Assembly: GCF_030247195.1 (NCBI RefSeq)
Contig: NC_080672.1
Span: 366,970,271 to 367,034,270, forward strand
Source of the DNA: Topomyia yanbarensis
Lineage: Eukaryota > Arthropoda > Insecta > Diptera > Culicidae
Direction of reading: 5' to 3'
DNA length: 64,000 nt
The translations under genes were made by a program, and so were the position numbers. The notes beneath the pieces are model-generated. The model searched no databases and was not told where the DNA came from. It saw nothing but the letters and a program-made list of their open reading frames with translations. Positions 22,094 through 32,732 of the stretch are shown in pieces. Numbering within the stretch: position 1 is the first letter of the stretch; each line of letters opens with the position of its first letter.

Positions 22094-23081
22094 CAAAATA
22101 AATTTCGTAGAAAAATTCTAATACTTTACGAAAGTTGTCTGTACGACACCTATTCGTAGCAGATTTACGAATATATTCTCTCAGTACATTTGCACGAATT
22201 AAAACACTTGCGTCGCCACACCGGCCTATCCCAACTAGAGGTATAATTATTGACTTTTCTATTCCGGTTAAAAAAGAAACTGTGCCGAATTGTTTCATGA
22301 GGAAAACAAAAAAAATGCACTGCAACAACTGGTTGAGGTTAGGTTTTTCGTGAGGAAAATAAACCAAACTCCTTTGGTTTGACTTTGCATCTGTGGTTGT
22401 AAATGAAGTAAGAAATCTTCATGTCGGCCATTTTAAAATCTCTATGTGACCAGCTGTCAATCCAGTCAAACTCAGCCACTAAACGAAATGGCGACAGTCG
22501 AGCATTTTTGCAGTAAATTACTCTCGAGATGTCTGTTCTCTGTGGAAGATCCTACACTTTGTTTTGATATGATTAGTAGTGTATTCTTCGAGAAAAATGG
22601 CTACGTTACCCTACAAATCTTGCAAAATTAAAGAAAATTCAACAAATTTTGCAAAAAGTTCATGAAAAATACATGTAATAGAGTACTTGACAATCTGTAA
22701 CTGTATTAGTGTGTTCAACGATTTGTTTTCCTTCGCCTGTCAATGTTCTGATAGGTGGAGGAAAACAAATCGAAACTAGCTTTTCCATTGGATTATTTTG
22801 ATGGTGGATTCCGATCAACCGGTATTACGTCTCCGGATTAAGATTCACAGTGACACGAAGCATTTAAAAACCATCATAAATGCTTTAGGCAAGCTATTTC
22901 AAATGTTTAAATTGACTAACAGTTTTATATATGACAACTGGAGGAAAACAAACCCCAAAGTAGTGTGAGTGAAATTATTTGCATATAACTCTATGAGACA
23001 TCATTTCATTACGCACGTATTTGTGATAGTTCTAATGAGCTCATCACAGCATCCTGTGCTTTTGAGTGTCATCTTTCACTT
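22094..23081. other. Gene-free stretch with small hairpins
   Basis: An imperfect inverted repeat around 22,720-22,772 (CGATTTGTTTTCCTTCGCC and GGTGGAGGAAAACAAATCG) is the only structure. Short frames at 22,135-22,353 and 22,446-22,631 have no recognisable features. Confidence 0.35.
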
Positions 23082-23316
23082 CTCGACAAACATATGATTA
23101 CGGCCTAAAAGCCAGCTGTCAAAATCCACTTTGAATGGAAATTCCGGACAAACCGTTACACGCCAATCACAGATATTGGTAGTAAACGAAAGAGAAAAAT
23201 TTTCTCTTTCAAAAACTGTTGTGAACTGTGCTCGACTAGCAACGGTTTGTCTGGAATTTCCATTCAAAGTGGATTTTGACAGTTGGCTTTTAGGCCGTAA
23301 TCATATGTTTGTCGAG
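23082..23316. repeat. 235-bp inverted-repeat element (MITE)
   Basis: Arms of about 75 nt are near-exact inverted copies. The left begins CTCGACAAACATATGATTAC and the right ends in its complement; inner parts include CCACTTTGAATGGAAATTCC. The centre contains a further palindrome, GAAAGAGAAAAATTTTCTCTTTC, around 23,190-23,212. The right end lies 45 bp before the Tc1-like ORF remnant at 23,362. Confidence 0.85.
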
Positions 23317-23361
23317 ACTTGTTTACTTTTTTGTACGGATTAGATTCTTCGTTTCCAGATA

Positions 23362-23535
23362 ATGTCGCGCATTGAAAATGAAGTGAAAATTATGGTTTTG
23401 AACACACGGCTAAGTGAAAAGCGTGTAGCTATGCGAAAATTGACAAAGCGCTTTGGAATTCATCACTCGAGTGTAAAATCCATAAACAAGCTTGGGGAAT
23501 ACTATTCTTTGGGTGAGCTGTCAAGAACCCGATAA
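23362..23535 (+). pseudogene. Tc1/mariner-like transposase N-terminus, truncated
   Basis: An ATG opens 57 codons beginning MSRIENEVKIMVLN and containing KLTKRFGIHHSSVKSINK. This looks like the first helix-turn-helix of Tc1/mariner (IS630-type) transposases: short helices followed by a FGIHHSSVKSI recognition helix and a GEYYSLGEL linker. It stops at TAA just where family proteins continue into a second HTH, and no catalytic DDE segment follows. In intact elements this domain binds the terminal repeats. The adjacent 235-bp palindrome might be its terminal region, but that is inference. It differs from the DD37E sequences elsewhere in the window. Confidence 0.6.
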
Positions 23536-25611
23536 ACATTTATTTGGCTGATGACTGGTCATTCCCTAAAAGAAATATTCCCTGATGAGTCTGGGACTAT
23601 AGAAAAAAACTGAACAATATTAAAAAAATTTCAAAGAATATAAACAACTCAGGTCATCATGCTGAATTAGGGAAACCAATCGCATTCAATCAAACCTTAA
23701 TATTGTGCTTCGATTAGCCTTCCTAACGACAAACACCTTGCAGAATGTTTAGAAAATTTATTGGCAGCAGGTTTGCTTCGCGAAAGTACCAACAACCGCG
23801 AATCCATGTACTAGTTGTAGCCATGTACAACGTCTTCATCGTTGCAGCAGCATATATCACTGCGCCCGTGTGTACTTCTCGGTACATGGGAACGCTTTAA
23901 ATACCACCATCCCCCAACAACCCTCAATCACCAACAGCTTCGCCAGCAGCGGCGAAATCGCCCGTCCAGGAGTTGGTACGCTTCAAGCACCTTACAGACC
24001 GGCACGCACCAGTCACCAACAGCCAAGGCGAAGAAGCACGGATAAAGTCCTCGTCCTCGTCTGGCCAAGCGCGTGTGTGGCGAACCTAGCGAATCTTCCG
24101 GCCAGCCTGACCAGTATGCAGCACATGCGTCTACGACGGGTCCAAACATACGCATCTTGCTTCTTCCCACCGTCCTCATCCTCATCCTAGCAGCAGGACG
24201 TGTACGTGTGGTTCGCGACGTACAAAATCGAAATTCTTCGGTTACCCTTCTCTCTCATCGCTCACTTGATCGCAGATCTCACCGGACTCACCGTGCGCAC
24301 CGATATGGTGTCTCAGTCGGAACTCACAGCCTGCGTGTCTCTCAAACTCAAACGACGACGACGATGGTAGCGGCAGTGGGTATCGAACACCATAAGCGAC
24401 AGAGAGGGAGAGATGCAGAGAGAGCGAATGTGTGCGATCGGTTTACTTATTTACATGCTGTGTAGAGGTAGGAGGGTGTACACACAACACACGGACGGAT
24501 GGACGGTCGACGACGACGACGACGGTGGTTCAATGTTGTTCCTCGAAGTTGGAGTTTGCAGCACATAAAGCACATCGACGGCAACGACGACGACGACGAC
24601 GACGACGCACGGTGAGGATATCCATCAGGCTCAGCACAACACTCTATACTACTGCGACGACACGGAAAGTTGTGGGTGGTGATGGCGTGCAACGGTAGAA
24701 AGAGAGACGTTTCTGGTACATAGACCTTCTCCGATGTTGTTTACAGAGCTTCGTCGTGGGAGAGGGGGTGGAAGTGTGGGTACTTGTTTGGAAATCGGGC
24801 AGAGGATGGAGCATACATGACTGTATGTAATTTATGCAATTTATTCCTCGCTTGCGTTCGTGTGTTGTTCATAAGCCGAGCTCTCCACCAGCGTCGCCAT
24901 CGATATTCTCGCAGATTTGCTGTTGTTGTTTTTATTTGTAAGCAGTTTTTCGAAAAGTGATTGAAATCGAAGGATGCTGTGCAAGGGGAAGCTCGACGAG
25001 GTCATCTCTGCAATAATCGTAAACAGTGCTGTGACAGCTGGATGGCGGTTGTGAGTTCTGTCGACAGTCGCCGACGTACGTTAATTTCCTATGTCGGATT
25101 ATGCGTTTTGGTGCCGCTTTCGGGGGTACTGAAGATTGAATAAACTTTAAGGAAAATTGTCGCGCTGGTCTATCATGTCAACAAACGAACAGCGATAGGG
25201 GGCATAAATGGCCAGACCTTTGGTCAAGTTTGCCAAAGCATCGAACGTCAAGCGAGTCACAGCTAGTGCAAAGTTGAACTCTCTTGATTGCCTTCATTCT
25301 GGGCCCTGTTGGGAAAGGGAGCAGTGACTGTTTGCTGAACAAACTGCGGTGGCGTAATCAGGTGGGGGTGACTACGGTGATACTTTCGAGTGCTGCTAAA
25401 CTGTCATGGAAAGTGGAAAAATATTTTTTTGACGGGTGCAATCACTCATAGTCGATTCGTTTTCACCGTATGTTGGTTCACTGTAACAGCAACACAAGCC
25501 GCCAATAGCTTTCTACGTGAGTGCCTCTGTGAGATATGAATTAGTTGTCTCACTGGACTCAATTTTGCTGAATATCACTGTGATATTCAATTAAATTCAA
25601 ATTGTGTCACT
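23536..25611. other. Gene-free stretch with GC-rich island and triplet repeats
   Basis: About 23,840-25,100 is GC-richer, with CGACGA triplet tracts at about 24,356-24,365, 24,518-24,533 and 24,577-24,606. Many overlapping frames (up to 130 codons) are rich in Arg/Thr/His/Ser because of the tracts, and they exist on both strands. I accept none. The island could be a promoter or untranslated exon of a host gene. Confidence 0.35.
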
Positions 25612-25657
25612 CCTATTTCGTTGAAAGTCGCAGCAACGTGCGACGGGTATTAGCGAG
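25612..25657 (+). mobile_element. Helitron 3' terminus, remnant
   Basis: CCTATTTCGTTGAAAGTCGC, AGCAACGTGCGACGGGTATT and AGCGAG|T match the 3' end of the mini-Helitron at 52,617-52,842, including the GC-rich hairpin region before the end. The terminal CTAG is mutated to CGAG. No 5' end is seen upstream. Confidence 0.6.
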
Positions 25658-26189
25658 TAATCTATATAATTATCTTTAGGGATTGAGTATAACGAACTTG
25701 TGCTTGATATTTCCATATTTACAGAAACTGATATGCGACTATGGAATTGAGAAGAAAAGGAAATGCCAAGGGGAATGTCCGAGCAAAGCACACACCCTAT
25801 TTATTCATTCGAATCTCAGCTTTTTTTCGACACTTTTACACAGTGGAGCTTTTGCAGGGATCTCAGTACAAGTGACGTTTGTTTTGCCGAAACTCGTCAA
25901 ATATATCACTGACAATCGGTAAATTATTGCAACTTTGTTGAGATAGCAGTGGAAATTTTTACTGACTATTCGGCTGTGCGGAAAATAATTAGTTTGCTAG
26001 TATTGGCAACCAAAAATATGTAAACAATCCAGAAGCACATCGGGTCGACGTCATAGCATTCACACGATTCAATGGGAACGCAACGAATGGTATGACGAAA
26101 GCAAGTCGATTTATTCTGTGATCACTCACACCACTCATGTAAGATTCATCTTACGAATACCAAAGAGTCCTCTTTGCCATACCTGTATA

Positions 26190-27370
26190 TACTACATTGG
26201 TTCGAACTGAAGAAAGAACCGCCGATCAAGAGCTTTGCCTTCCAGACGCTCATCGAAAAGTCACTAGCCGGGGAAGCACCGTAAGGGAGATCCTACGAGA
26301 TAGTGATTGAGCGCCGGAACGTGGACGTCACAGCAGACGAACGAGCTTAGAAGTGCGCTGAGGGAACCCAGCGAAGGTACACAGACGGCGTCGATACGGC
26401 TTTCGACGAACAACGTATGGAAACAGGTGAAATCAAGGTTTGGTGTACATTCAAGGATGTTTCTAGAGTTTCCAAACGAATAAGGATATGCTTCAAATGC
26501 ATGGGTTTCGTTAGGCGAGAATCATCAAAGGCCCGAACAGATCTGATCTGTACATAGAACTATAGAAATAAAGAACACGACTAATACCGCCTGCTTGGAA
26601 GCTATAGATTCGTTGCACAATATGGAAGGGCTCCAATACCTGTGTAATATTTTGAAAAGCTATTTCCAGAACCGAGTGCTGGTCTACGACACAAATTCGG
26701 GACGCACGAGATCTGGCGAAGGTTTTGACAAGAAACTCATCGTCGAGGCTCTCCGCACAGACAGCATTGCTGCTAACTTGGTTGTAGAACAGCTGACGGA
26801 AACGTTGTCGAGAGCATGTGATACAACAATGCTTAGGAAACTGAAGCCATGAAACAGTCTTTGTCCAGCCTGCTGGTGGGACGAGACACTAAACACTCTC
26901 CGGGCTGTTTGTAGTAGAAACAGAAGACGCGCACAGCGAGCCAGAACCAAAACAGATAGAGAGATGCGTTGTGTAATATTTTTTGCAGACAGAAACGCTT
27001 TCAAACGAATCGTGATAGCTAAGATAAAAGGTCCATTGACGCCGGTTGAAATGTGCTCGGATAAGCTAGGGGAAATCAGGGAGAATCTTTTCCCAAAGCA
27101 TGACGCCGCACGGCGCCATAGAAGCACAACTTGTTGAAGATATGCAGGTCTTTAATGTCGAGCTTCTAACAGTGGCAAAGGGTTTAAAAGTGAAGAAAGC
27201 TCCCATATAGGTCCATATATCTGCTGGAACTCACGGGAAGCTCTTGGAAAGGGTAATCCTCAATAGGGTGACGAAATGAACGGAACGTGAAACGGGCTTT
27301 CTATCAATTAGATTCCGGAAAGGAATATTGACAGTGCAAGCAATCCGGACAGTCATAGAGTGACAGTTGA
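26190..27370 (+). pseudogene. R1-clade LINE relic, scrambled
   Basis: Recognisable pieces, in several frames, are as follows. Gag-like ORF1 words occur at 26,220-26,520, ending in a zinc-knuckle start (RICFKCMGF). An RT fragment at 26,595-26,690 reads YLCNILKSYFQNRVLVYDTN. The endonuclease-to-RT linker at 26,700-27,130 contains CPACWWDETLNTLR, RAQRART, and MCSDKLGEIRENLFPKHDA. The RT entry at 27,185-27,360 reads KKAP, GKLLERVILNRVTK and RKGILTVQAIRT. The RT fragment precedes the linker although it belongs after it, so the copy is rearranged or two relics are joined. It is closely related in content to the relic at 60.4-63.5 kb. Nothing is translatable as a whole. Confidence 0.7.
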
Positions 27371-28693
27371 GAAAGTATTCAAATAACGCCTCAAGATCAG
27401 AGTTAAAAATATTCAAATTCATCGAATGAAAATTGACCATATTCAGCTGCATTCATTTTCAATATTCAGTGGGGCAGCTGAAAACGTCAAACGAACAAAC
27501 CGCCCATTCATCCATGCAGATTTTCATTCGGCTCCGATTATTACACGAAGCGACCGTGCAGCAACGAATCAAACGCATCAAAGTAGCCCCTGGCACAAGG
27601 TAAGCGATGATGAATGTTGTTTCATATGCTTTACCGGCATTTGAAAACATGTTCATAGATGATTAGTGAAATGAATATATTGTACGATATTCAACTGAAT
27701 GAGTAACATGGATATTTGAATGAATTTTTTTTCTATTCACCGCGAGTCGCATCATGTTCATTTTCAATCGTCAAAAGAGAACTTCAATTATTTTTAACTC
27801 TGCTCAAGATAGCCTATCAAGAAGTTTACGAAGCTATTTCGAAGTCGCAGTAAGTCGCCACATGTTGATTCCAAGCGATTCAGATAGCGAAAGACGTGAT
27901 TTATCCTCAAAGTTATCTATGGTGGTGGAATACACACTTTGATGGTTGCACTTACAAGCGCCTTTGGAATCGATACGACGAAGGATTGCTGAAGGGTGGA
28001 GGACGTTCCACGGTGCAAAAAGTTCCAGAAGTCCTGATAACTATATACCATCCGGTTGGATTAATCGCGAACTTCCTACAATATCTGATAGTTCTACTAC
28101 AAGTGTGACAAACCCAGCTTTCACATAAGCGAATTAAACACATTCATTTGTGCTGTAAAGGATGGAATGACTGCCATTTTGATTTCACAGATAGTTAACA
28201 ATGGAAACATCAGCCTCTACAGTATACATATTTGGAACAACATCAGATGTTGCTTCAAACTGTTCTCCACTCCTTTTTGACAGTTTTCACGGCCCCACCC
28301 GCATTACGGCTTGGTAAGGTCAAACTGGTGTCGAAGAGGGTGAATTGTGGTTGTCTCACGTATTTTTTATGGTATATATCGTTAACGTTCCGGTAGACTG
28401 CCTTGATTCCGCTGGACCACATTTTCTGGTCGTAGAGTTTGACTCGATCTCTGGCCACTGCAGCTCATACATTTGACTGCGGTAACAGTGGGAACAAACA
28501 AGGGGCGCGTGAAAATTTTAGTGTATTCATCACACAAAGTAAAGCTTTCGGTACAGTTAATGCTTATTTTGGGCCGCTCAAAATTATTTCATATTATCTA
28601 CATACATAAAATCGACTTTTCGGTTGATTGCTAACCTCGATTAAGTAGTTAATCTTGTGTTCGAACCAACATGTTAACGTTGTCTAAATAAAT
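27371..28693. other. Gene-free stretch
   Basis: Frames of 60-73 codons on both strands lack domains. ATTCA-rich words recur around 27,400-27,740 (AAATTCATCGAATGAAAATT, ATTCATTTTCAATATTCA), which suggests a decayed AT-rich repeat. AAG|GTAAGC at 27,597-27,605 resembles a plus-strand splice donor but has no supporting coding context. Confidence 0.3.
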
Positions 28694-28946
28694 CTTGAGC
28701 GTTTTTTCAAAACGTCATATCTGCAATGAGTTACTCTCTTTGTTTACTTTTTCTTCTGTTAATCATTCGGTCACTTTAACATTTATCCCTCAACTCTTTG
28801 CATAATATGCTAATTAAATCCACCGTCTTTCGATCTGTACTGTAAAATAAGTGAAAAGTGTTATAGTGACGCCATAAAAATCGAAAGAGAAAGTAAACAA
28901 AGAGAGTAACTCATTGCAGATATGACGTTTTGAAAAAACGCTCAAG
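28694..28946. repeat. Forkhead-core MITE with perfect 57-bp TIRs
   Basis: The ends are exact inverted repeats of 57 bp starting CTTGAGCGTTTTTTCAAAAC and including CTCTCTTTGTTTACTTT. AAAT flanks both sides (28,690-28,693 and 28,947-28,950), a probable 4-bp target duplication. The 250-bp body has no ORF. Confidence 0.88.
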
Positions 28947-30195
28947 AAATGTTTATGAACACCGTTAACAAACCTACGGTGAATTTGGAGTTGTGCAATC
29001 CCACACACGACATTTTTTCATGTGTGGAATTAGCTACACTTTCAATAGGGCTTTCGCCAGCCTTGATCTTCCAACCAATAACTTATACGAAGATTTACGC
29101 TCCGGTATCAAGACTGGGTAGAACAAGAGTTGGAAGGGACCGAAACGTGAGTTGAATAATTTTATTTAAAAAAATTAAAGTAAAAAACTATAACCATGAA
29201 TTAAATTAATCAGCCTAGAATTCATAAAGTTAACATTATTACTGTATAGAAGAATGGGAGAAAATTTGAGTTTGAAAAGCGGTTAGTATACACTGTACAT
29301 AACTAGAAAGACACGTATTTAACCATACTAGTAAAGCGAATCGATAGTGTAATTAGGAGGTTTTCAAAAAACATTCTTTCATGGGATTACACGCTAAACA
29401 ATAACAAGAGGCGACGCGTGGTTCCACCGTCAACCTGTTCAATATATCATGAGGGCCCTCAAAACGTCACGAAATAAGCAGCTGATCAGAAACGTCTCTA
29501 ATTTGATTCTATTAGACTTTTTTGATCAGATGCTTATTTCCTCGTCGATTCCATCCAACATCTAACGAATAGGACCAATGAATTTGTGACAAGAAACTGT
29601 TCGCAGGATCTGAGCAAAACAAATTGGTTGTCAAAACCCATCAATGAATTGTTCAACAAAAGTCTTGTAGAATGCTCAATTTACCGTACAACAAGAGCAA
29701 AAAATATATAACATCAGTAGACATATTTTCAGTATGCAAATGCAAAAAACAAACAATTTCTTTGAAGCAAAAGTAGACGGTTCATTATTATCGTTGAACC
29801 AACCATATACCTACGCGCTTACTAGTACGTCCCAAGGGCAGAAACATTTCGCTAGGCTACCCAAGGAAACTAGCGTACAACCGACAGCTATGAACGTATG
29901 ACGCAATGTGGTTGAAAATTATAAAGCGCTCTCGTTTTGCACACAGCTCCAACGCCCATGTGGACATCGCAACAATGCACGCTGGTTCAATATTTGATTT
30001 GAACCGGTGCAAAAGAGAATAGAAAAACCATTCACCCATGACACTCACCTTGCTATTCCATCCATCGCTCATCAAGATGGCTCCATCCAAAGTATGCGGT
30101 GAGAGTACGTGCAAGTTTCTGGTTGAACCGGCCATGGGAAATCTCTGAATTCTACTCGCTCGATACGCTGGGTTGGTTTATGGTTTGGATCAAAT
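28947..30195. other. Gene-free stretch, possibly the left part of a larger TIR element
   Basis: AAGAGGCGACGC..GGT..CAACCTGTTCAATAT near 29,405-29,450 is mirrored loosely by the sequence at about 30,540-30,600 (CAACCTGTTCAATGAATATG, GCGTCGCCTCT). The pair could be termini of a 1.2-kb element that contains the MITE at 30,196-30,454. A small imperfect palindrome built on AAATAAGCAGCTGATCAG lies at about 29,474-29,545. No supported gene. Confidence 0.35.
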
Positions 30196-30454
30196 CTAGA
30201 GCTTCTATTCAAAACGACACATCTACAATGAGTGACTCTCTTTGTTTTCTTTCTCTTTCCATTTTTACGGCGTCACTATATCACTTATCACTTATTTCAC
30301 AGTACAGAACGAAAAACAGTGGTTTTGACTAGCATGTTATGCAAAGAGTTGAGGGATACATGTTAAAGCGACCGAATTACATATTAACAGAAGAGAAAGT
30401 AAATAAAGAAAGTCACTCATTGTAGGTATGTCGTTTCGAAAAAAAATGCTCTAG
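30196..30454. repeat. Forkhead-core MITE, second AAAT-flanked copy
   Basis: The outermost ends are CTAGAGC / GCTCTAG, then CAAAACGACA..CTACAATGAGTGACTCTC on the left, mirrored by GAAAGTCACTCATTGTAGGT on the right. AAAT occurs on both flanks (30,192-30,195 and 30,455-30,458). It is related to the copy at 28,694 but diverged by many substitutions and internally in the opposite orientation. No ORF. Confidence 0.82.
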
Positions 30455-31414
30455 AAATTGTCGAACTTCAAGGTTTGGATACTATTACTTTAATTTAAAA
30501 TAGTTACTGTGCTACTCAAAATGGGTTTCGAGTCGGCCGATCTTGGCAACCTGTTCAATGAATATGTTGAACGCACCGATGCGTCGCCTCTGACAATAAC
30601 ATAATTCCAAACTTTTAAAAAGGCAAAGCTTCCGAGATCACGTGTTTCCAGTTATATTTTTATTTATTGTTTTGAGTATTCAACTTGTATCAAGTCAATT
30701 TATGGAGGGTGTATTGAAATACAAAATCGTTTTTTTTTAAATAAACAATCAACTTTGTCAAAAAATATACATTGTTCGCCGCAACGCTGTGTCGCCTCTT
30801 TGCTGTGGTGTTCTTTCTATCGGTTTATTTCTGATAACGGTGCGTGTCATAACAGTTTTAGCCTTCGCCTTGAAAGGTTGTGTTTGCTGATTGGTTGTAG
30901 CAACCAAGGCTGTGCAAGCCGTGAATACGCTAGAAGTTTGTGTGCCGTGTCAGTGGTTGATGCTGTGTTGGTGCGGAGACAGGCAGGATTGTTGACTGCG
31001 AGAGCGGACGTTTGGTGGTGGTACCACGCGACAAGCGAGTGTTGGTACGAAGGCAACGAGGTCTCAGGTAGGCGGCGCCCCACCTTGGTGGTGGTAGTGG
31101 TTGCACTGCATATAACCGGCGCTTGCGACAGAGCTGCATCTGGTTGGTGAAGCGGCTCGCTTCATCATCACCCATTCATCCGTATTAGTGCATATACGGG
31201 ATTTTGAGTATTTGTGTACCTAGCCACGTTGCGTAGTAAGGAAATACAACTGGACCCACAGGTAAACAGCGGCTGCATCTTGGTAGTGGTGGTTGCGCTG
31301 TGTTCAACCCGAGCGTGTGACAGAGGGAGACAACGTGAAACTACATCTCTTCGAAGGACAGGTAGATTTTTAGTATAATTCAGCTAGTGTTAGTATTTAA
31401 TCAACTTATTGTGT

Positions 31415-32732
31415 ATGGTAGGCGAGATGGAGGATAGTGAGATGGAATCCTCCATTTCACAAGAGCAAAATTATTCTGATCCCCCTCCCTCAACTCCCCC
31501 TAGAATAAAATTGTACCCCCAAGGGTCTTCTGGACCTTGGCAAGTTTTCTTCAGGCCATTAAACCTTGTCCAAATTGCACGGGATCTGACTTCACGATTT
31601 TCTGCTGTAACAGAGATCGTGAAAGTAAATAAAGACAAACTTCGAGTTAGCATTGATAACATTAGACAAGCTAACGAGATAGTAGCCTGTGAACTCTTCA
31701 CGCGTGAATATAAAGTTTATATACTTTCGCGCGATATAGAATGCGATGGAGTCATCTCCGAACCCAGCCTCACTGCCGAGGATATACTTAAGCATGGTGT
31801 TGGTTGTTTCAAGAACACCCTGCTTAATACAGTTAAAATACTCGATTGTAAGCAATTGTACTCAGTATCACTTGAAGAAGAGAAAAAAGTTTACCCACCA
31901 TCCTATTCATTTCGTGTAACTTTCGCTGGGTCTGCTTTGCCTAGCCATGTTCTTATTAATAAAATTCGTCTCCCCGTTCGCCTTTTCATCCCTCGTATGA
32001 TGAATTGCCTCAATTGTAAACAGCTTGGCTACACAGCCACTTACTGTTCCAATAAGGTACGGTGTGGCAAATGTGGGGGGCCTCATCAAGAGGATACATG
32101 CAATAAAAACTTAGAAAAATGTTTACATTGCGGAGAAAAAATCACACGAGCTCCTTGCATGTCCCATATATAAATTGCGGGAGGATAACATTAAACGATC
32201 CTTGAAGGAGAGGTCTAAGCGCTCTTATGCAGAAATACTGAAAAATGCTACTCCTGAACCCACGGTCTCAGAAAACAGATACGCTATTCTATTGCCGAAA
32301 GAGTCTGACTCTGACGAAGCGTCCGAAGGTACATCATTTGTTTTACCTAGAGGATCCAGGAAAAGAAAACAATCCTCTTTTCCCAAACTGCCAAGCAAGG
32401 GCCTTAAAATTTCTCCTCCAATAAATAAATTGCGGCCAAAGGTAAAGAATTCCGATGCAATACCGAAGCCAGTTCCTCCCGGTTTTGGTAATGTACAATC
32501 CAAACAGAACACCATTACTGGAAATGATAAAACTTCAACTTCCTCCGAGCCTCAACCGGGGATAGGTTTATTGAAATTTTCTGAAATTGTTGATTGGATT
32601 TTCACAGCATTCAATATTTCTGAACCACTAAAAAGTATACTTTCAGCGTTCCTCCCAACAATTAGAACATTTTTAGAGCAGCTGATTGCTCAATGGCCCA
32701 TCCTTGCAGCGATTGTATCTTTCAATGGATAA
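31415..32732 (+). pseudogene. I-clade LINE ORF1 (gag-like), one frameshift
   Basis: This is the nucleic-acid-binding ORF1 protein that packages element RNA. The first frame runs from the ATG at 31,415 (or 31,427) to a stop near 32,173. It carries zinc knuckles CLNCKQLGYTATYC (32,008 onward), CGKCGGPHQEDTC, and a third starting CLHCGEK. In the first knuckle the expected His is Tyr (GYT for GHT), one base change that would weaken zinc binding. At 32,165-32,180 a frameshift follows CMSH, and the reading continues in the next frame (KLREDNIKRS...) through a Ser/Pro/Lys-rich tail to TAA at 32,730-32,732. It would otherwise be one protein of about 440 residues. ORF2 starts inside its last codons. 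Confidence 0.85.

Noticed and set aside
22720..22772. Imperfect hairpin with GATTTGTTTTCC arms
   Set aside because: Short, with mismatches, and no further copies seen in the window; not enough to call an element.
27426..27644. 72-codon frame ending near an AAG|GTAAGC donor
   Set aside because: Lies in AT-rich decayed repeat; no acceptor, domain or consistent frame.
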